A DNA stretch of 17,209 nucleotides, taken from positions 1-17,209 of the forward strand of contig CAYHZL010000064.1 of assembly GCA_964361075.1 (NCBI GenBank), in the 5' to 3' direction. Source of the stretch: CAYHZL01 sp964361075. GTDB taxonomy: Bacteria > Bacteroidota > Ignavibacteria > UBA10030 > UBA8401. Positions 13,879 to 17,209 of this stretch are shown piece by piece (position 1 is the stretch's first letter; each line of letters begins with the position of its first letter). The notes below the pieces were generated by a model that worked only from the letters and a program-made list of their open reading frames with translations, ran no database searches and was not told the origin of the DNA. Position numbers and translations under genes: made by a program.

Positions 13879-13901
13879 AAATAAAAATTTTTAGTGTAAC
13901 T

Positions 13902-13965
13902 ATTCCTGCACAAGCAGGAATTCATAAAGCGCAGGTGGCAATTGCCTCTGCGCTTTCTTATTTTT
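13902..13965 (+). terminator. Double hairpin with U-tract after the T9SS protein gene
   Basis: A first hairpin, ATTCCTGC-ACAA-GCAGGAAT (13902-13921), is followed by a stronger one. In the second, AAAGCGCAG pairs with CTGCGCTTT (13926-13956) with an inner GGC/GCC stem around AATT. It is followed by CTTATTTTT. The second is a good intrinsic terminator and lies before the epimerase gene. Confidence 0.7.
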
Positions 13966-14007
13966 AGAGCAATAAAAAGTGGTATTTTGTCGAAAGGAAA
14001 CTTATTG

Positions 14008-14412
14008 ATGATTAAACGAATCAATCACATCGGCATTGCCGTAAAAAATCTCGGATTATCGTCCGATGTTTTTTCAAAGTTATTTGAACAACCCGCACCG
14101 CACACCGAAACTGTTGAAGAGCAAAAGGCAACAATCGCATTTTTTCCGGTTGGTGAAAGTTCGTTCGAACTTATCGAATCCACATCTGCAGAATCTTCAA
14201 TTGCAAAATTCCTCGAAAAACGCGGCGAAGGTATTCATCATATTTGTTTGGATGTGGATGATATTGAAAACGAGATTGCACGGTTACAAGCGCACGGATT
14301 TCAATTTGTGAATGATGTGCCGAGCAATGGCGGGGATGGTTGCCGCGTTGCATTCATTCATCCAAAATCTGCGAACGGTGTGTTGATTGAGTTGTCGGAA
14401 AAAATTTCATAA
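14008..14412 (+). CDS. mce: Methylmalonyl-CoA epimerase-like VOC protein
   Basis: The 134-residue protein has the two-repeat vicinal-oxygen-chelate fold of methylmalonyl-CoA epimerase, which interconverts the R and S forms of methylmalonyl-CoA in propionate/succinate metabolism. Matching features: I-N-H7-I-G-I-A-V at the start, F-F-P-V-G-E-S-S-F-E54-L-I-E, F-L-E-K-R-G-E-G-I-H-H-I (H77/H78), and V-A-F-I-H-P-K with G-V-L-I-E128-L at the end. H7, E54, one of H77/H78 and E128 are the expected metal ligands. The frame extends back to 13942, but that part lies in the terminator; AAAGGA at 13994-13999 supports 14008. No methylmalonyl-CoA mutase gene is in the window, so the role rests on family resemblance. 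Another VOC enzyme is less likely. Confidence 0.85.
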   Translation: MIKRINHIGIAVKNLGLSSDVFSKLFEQPAPHTETVEEQKATIAFFPVGESSFELIESTSAESSIAKFLEKRGEGIHHICLDVDDIENEIARLQAHGFQFVNDVPSNGGDGCRVAFIHPKSANGVLIELSEKIS

Positions 14413-14496
14413 TTACAACATTGCAAAATTGTATAATGAAAAAAACTCTGCGTTCATTATACTCTTGTAATTTTGTAATCTTGCATTCTTGTAATT
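14411..14496. repeat. Imperfect inverted repeat between mce and uvrC
   Basis: The ends AATTACAA (14411-14418) and TTGTAATT (14489-14496) are complementary, as is the centre TATAATGAA (14432-14440) / TTCATTATA (14453-14461). The right arm is built from short words such as TTGTAAT, TTTGTAAT and CTTGCAT. The left end overlaps the mce stop codon. No clear target duplication was found. Confidence 0.55.
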
Positions 14497-14500
14497 ATTT

Positions 14501-16375
14501 ATGGAACACCAAATAGAAATACAGTTTACTATTGCTGATGAAACTTCGTTGCAGGAGAAGTTGGATAATTTGCCGACGTCTTCCGGCGTGTATCAATTTA
14601 AAAACAACGAAGGGAAAATTCTGTACATCGGCAAGGCAGTAAATCTTCGCAACCGTGTGCGGCAATATTTTCATGAGTCGCGCCGTCTCGAGCCGCGCAT
14701 AGCGATGATGATTTCGAAAGTTTCAGATGTTGAACTTATCACCACCGATTCTGAAGTGGAAGCGTTGATACTTGAAGCGAATCTCATCAAACTGCACAAG
14801 CCGCGCTACAACGTCAACTTAAAAGACGATAAAAGTTATCCGTATATCGTCATCACCAACGAGCCGTATCCGCGTGTGTTCGTAACGCGCAGAGTGCGGC
14901 GCGACGGCTCACGATATTTCGGTCCGTACACCGATGTGCATACGGTTCGCTCCGCATTGAAAACTGTGCGCGATATTTTTATGATCCGCAGCTGCAATTT
15001 TTTTATTGATGAGGAATTTATTCGCAAAAAGAAAACGCGCGTCTGTTTGGATTATCATATAAAAAAGTGTGAAGGCATGTGCGAAGGATTGGTTTCACAA
15101 GAACGGTACAATACAATGATTGACCAAGTTGAGCATGTGCTGAAAGGGAAAACCAATGTTGTGCTTGAAAAGTTAGATGTGCAAATGCGAACGGCGGCAG
15201 TTGAGTTACAATTTGAAGAAGCCGCGTCGTTCCGTGACCGCATGAAAGAATTGGAAGTCTATTCTGCAAAACAAAAAGTTGTGGATGTGGAATTGCACGA
15301 CCGCGATATTATTACTGTGGCAAGCGAAGAAGATGATGCGTGTGGAGTCATCTTCAAAATTCGTGAAGGAAAATTATTAGCTCGTCAACATTTTTATATG
15401 AGTAATGTTGAAGGGAAAGCAGAATCGGAAATTGTTGAATCGCTTGTGCAGCGGTACTATTTAGACGCAGTGGAAATTCCATCACAAATTATTCTTTCGG
15501 TTGAAGTAGAATCGCACGCTGTTCTTGAACAATGGCTCAATGCTCGGCGCATATCTGGTGCGGTTGAAATTCTCATTCCCGAAGATGGTGAACTTGCAAA
15601 ACTTCTTTCGATGTGCAAGAAGAATGCAAAGTTTCTTCTCGACGAATTAAAACTGCAAAAGATGAAGGCGAAAGATTTTGTACCCAATGCGGTTCTTTCA
15701 TTACAGCGCGATTTGCGATTGAAGAAACCGCCGCGCAGAATTGAATGTTTTGATATTTCACATTTTCAAGGAACAGAAACTGTTGCTTCTATGGTTGTGT
15801 TTGAAGACGGCAAGCCGAAGAAAAGTGAGTATCGCAAATTTAAAATTAAATCTGTTGCACCGCAGGATGTTGATGATTTTGCGAGTATGCGCGAAGTTGT
15901 TTCGCGCCGATACACGCGTGTAATGGATGAGCACAGTGAACTTCCTGATTTAATTATGATTGACGGCGGCAAGGGACAACTTTCCAGTGCGGTTGAAGTT
16001 TTAAAAGAATTACAACTTGATCAACAGCCCATCATCAGTCTAGCAAAAAAATTAGAAAATGTGTTTGTTCCGAACGAAAGCGAGCCGATTCCGATTCCAA
16101 AAACATCCTCAGCGTTGCGGTTGCTGCAGCAAATCCGCGATGAAGCGCACCGCTTTGCAATTACATTTCATCGTTCGCTGCGCGATAAACGTACATTGCA
16201 AACCGAACTCGATTTAATTGAAGGCATCGGAAAGAAACGTGCGAAAGAATTGCTCGAAGCATTTGGTTCCGTGCAGGGTGTGAAGTTTGCCACCGAAGAA
16301 CAATTAAGGGAAGTTGTTGGCGAAAAAATTTCCGCGAAAATAAAAGAATATTTTGTTGAAAAGGATGAAGTATGA
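14501..16375 (+). CDS. uvrC: Excinuclease ABC subunit C
   Basis: UvrC makes both incisions around bulky DNA lesions in the UvrABC repair system. The 624 residues (E. coli UvrC: 610) contain an N-terminal GIY-YIG nuclease domain (G29-V-Y31 and Y42-I-G44) for the 3' cut, a cysteine cluster C-x-D-Y-H-I-K-K-C-x-G-M-C, and a UvrB-binding UVR motif (about 208-245, E-F/E-E-A-A-S-F-R-D). The C-terminal RNase H-like nuclease for the 5' cut has D418 (C-F-D-I-S-H), D488 (M-I-D-G-G-K-G-Q) and H550. Tandem helix-hairpin-helix motifs at the end (I-E-G-I-G-K-K-R-A) bind DNA. All catalytic residues are present. No Shine-Dalgarno is seen. The last codons and the stop are encoded within the first heptads of the array that follows. 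Confidence 0.97.
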   Translation: MEHQIEIQFTIADETSLQEKLDNLPTSSGVYQFKNNEGKILYIGKAVNLRNRVRQYFHESRRLEPRIAMMISKVSDVELITTDSEVEALILEANLIKLHKPRYNVNLKDDKSYPYIVITNEPYPRVFVTRRVRRDGSRYFGPYTDVHTVRSALKTVRDIFMIRSCNFFIDEEFIRKKKTRVCLDYHIKKCEGMCEGLVSQERYNTMIDQVEHVLKGKTNVVLEKLDVQMRTAAVELQFEEAASFRDRMKELEVYSAKQKVVDVELHDRDIITVASEEDDACGVIFKIREGKLLARQHFYMSNVEGKAESEIVESLVQRYYLDAVEIPSQIILSVEVESHAVLEQWLNARRISGAVEILIPEDGELAKLLSMCKKNAKFLLDELKLQKMKAKDFVPNAVLSLQRDLRLKKPPRRIECFDISHFQGTETVASMVVFEDGKPKKSEYRKFKIKSVAPQDVDDFASMREVVSRRYTRVMDEHSELPDLIMIDGGKGQLSSAVEVLKELQLDQQPIISLAKKLENVFVPNESEPIPIPKTSSALRLLQQIRDEAHRFAITFHRSLRDKRTLQTELDLIEGIGKKRAKELLEAFGSVQGVKFATEEQLREVVGEKISAKIKEYFVEKDEV

Positions 16376-16519
16376 AGTATGAAGGATGAAGTATGAGGGA
16401 TGAAGTATGAGGGATGAAGGATGAATGATGAAGGATGAAGGATGAGGGATGAATGATGAAGGATGAATGATGAGGGATGAATGATGAGGGATGAAGGATG
16501 AAGTATGAGGGATGAAGTA
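16363..16519. repeat. Heptanucleotide tandem array (GGATGAA family) after uvrC
   Basis: About 22 imperfect copies of a 7-bp word (GGATGAA, with GTATGAA, GGATGAG and GAATGAT-like variants) run from inside the uvrC 3' end. Since 7 is not a multiple of 3, the TGA in each word falls in all three plus-strand frames. The minus strand has no stop in the array and so shows a long spurious open frame. It resembles the heptanucleotide STRR arrays known from filamentous cyanobacteria. A second short set (AACACCT, AAAACCT, AACACCT) follows at about 16549-16571. Confidence 0.85.
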
Positions 16520-16587
16520 GTAAAAACAATGGTATAAAAATAATGTTCAACACCTAAAACCTAACACCTAATTCCAAATAGTCATCT

Positions 16588-17091
16588 ATGATTAACGCGC
16601 TTATTTACATCGTTGCCGTGCTTGCGGCAAATTATACAGCAACATGGTTTCTACCGTTCCCAATGTTCGGGCAAGTTTCTGTCGGCACACTTATTTTCGG
16701 AATTACATTCACGCAGCGCGATCGCGTCCATCACAACGGAAGAAAGTGGGTGTACGTAATGATTGCTGTTGCGGCGTTATTAAGTACAATTTCATCGTTG
16801 CTCGGACATGTACCGGCGAGAATTATTATTGCATCATTCACGGCAATTATGATAAGTGAAATCGCCGACACAGAAGTGTACCAATATTTTATTCACGACA
16901 AGTGGATGTTCCGCGTCTTGAAAAGTAATCTTGTAAGTGTGCCGTTAGACAGCACATTGTTCAACGTGATTGCATTTACAGGCGTAATGTCTGCAACAAC
17001 AATTATCTCATTAATTTTTGGCGAAATTGTTTTGAAGGGAATTACGAGTATTGTCGTTGCGTTGAAGAAAACGAAAGCGGAAGTGTATTGA
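16588..17091 (+). CDS. VUT family (YhhQ-like) queuosine-precursor transporter
   Basis: The 167-residue protein is a short integral membrane protein with five or six hydrophobic helices. It carries the VUT/YhhQ (PF02592) signatures: F-G-Q-V-S-V-G-T-L-I-F-G-I-T-F after the first helix, T-F-T-Q-R-D-R, S-E-I-A-D-T-E-V-Y-Q in the middle and S-N-L-V-S-V-P-L-D-S-T-L-F-N toward the end. Characterised family members import queuosine precursors such as preQ0/preQ1, which is the likely role. It is shorter than E. coli YhhQ (about 220 residues), but the conserved blocks are all present. No queuosine synthesis gene is in the window. The ATG has no clear Shine-Dalgarno and lies just after the heptad arrays. 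Confidence 0.85.
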   Translation: MINALIYIVAVLAANYTATWFLPFPMFGQVSVGTLIFGITFTQRDRVHHNGRKWVYVMIAVAALLSTISSLLGHVPARIIIASFTAIMISEIADTEVYQYFIHDKWMFRVLKSNLVSVPLDSTLFNVIAFTGVMSATTIISLIFGEIVLKGITSIVVALKKTKAEVY

Positions 17092-17116
17092 TTTTTTTAA
17101 TTTCCTATTTTTTTTC

Positions 17117-17145
17117 TTGACAAAGCAAATCCTTCTCTGTATTAT
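17117..17145 (+). promoter_or_regulatory. Consensus sigma-70 promoter directed out of the window
   Basis: A perfect -35 TTGACA (17117-17122) is separated by exactly 17 nt from -10 TATTAT (17140-17145; one mismatch to TATAAT). Transcription would start near 17152. This is far closer to consensus than anything before the coding genes here, and suggests a highly expressed product. Confidence 0.75.
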
Positions 17146-17151
17146 TGCAAT

Positions 17152-17209
17152 AGTAAAATAGGTGTAATGTTGTTCTGTAGCGGGTACCATGTGTGGAGCT
17201 ATGGGCCGG
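17152..17209 (+). other. Start of an unidentified transcript, cut by the window end
   Basis: The sequence after the promoter becomes distinctly GC-rich (GTAGCGGGTACC, GAGCTATGGGCCGG). An ATG at 17167 opens a frame that runs to the edge (14 codons) without a Shine-Dalgarno. The composition shift and strong promoter fit a stable small RNA, for example SRP RNA, at least as well as a protein. Too little is visible to decide. Confidence 0.35.

Noticed and set aside
14411..14496. Another MITE with target duplication
   Set aside because: The termini are complementary, but only a 2-bp flank match is visible, which is not enough evidence of insertion.
16161..16553. 130-codon minus-strand open frame rich in His-Pro-Ser-Ser-Phe repeats
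   Set aside because: It is the stop-free complement of the GGATGAA heptad array plus antisense uvrC; the protein repeat is simply the translated 7-bp repeat.

Overview
The window reads as chromosomal DNA of a free-living bacterium of the FCB group, most probably Ignavibacteria/Chlorobi-like. The best evidence is the 1249-residue secreted protein at 9994-13743, which ends in a type IX secretion (T9SS) sorting domain of the FELSQNYPNPFNP type. Base composition is AT-rich (about 40% GC by eye). Shine-Dalgarno use is mixed: clear before some genes, absent before era and the DUF1015 gene.

Layout, left to right. A YbjQ-type gene lies on the minus strand. A plus-strand cluster follows: a C-terminal J-domain protein, thyA and folA. 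ThyA turns folate into dihydrofolate and FolA recycles it. Two minus-strand genes come next: an RlmI-like 23S rRNA methyltransferase and, 25 nt downstream, an outer-membrane beta-barrel protein. The rest is on the plus strand: era, a DUF1015 gene, an EamA/DMT transporter, the T9SS protein with a CHRD domain, a methylmalonyl-CoA epimerase-like gene, uvrC and a VUT (YhhQ-like) transporter. A consensus sigma-70 promoter points out of the right edge. The genes themselves are mostly ordinary housekeeping genes.

The unusual material is between the genes. I find no transposase, yet almost every gap holds a short inverted-repeat element. Five complete elements (665-792, 2684-2848, 7955-8097, 8102-8262, 13746-13878) have 15-18 bp terminal inverted repeats and 4-bp AT-only flanking duplications; a sixth end is at position 1. 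Two others (3367-3545, 8317-8429) share the terminus GTAACTACTCA with 8-bp duplications, as expected of IS66-type non-autonomous elements. Their interiors hold second-level hairpins, some apparently inserted into older ones.

The most striking signal is a 69-nt two-hairpin module present twice (692-760 and 9544-9612). Length, loops and closing stem match, but both 8-bp stems have changed sequence with pairing kept. Separate arrays of short words with period 7 or 14 begin right at the stop codons of ybjQ, era and uvrC.
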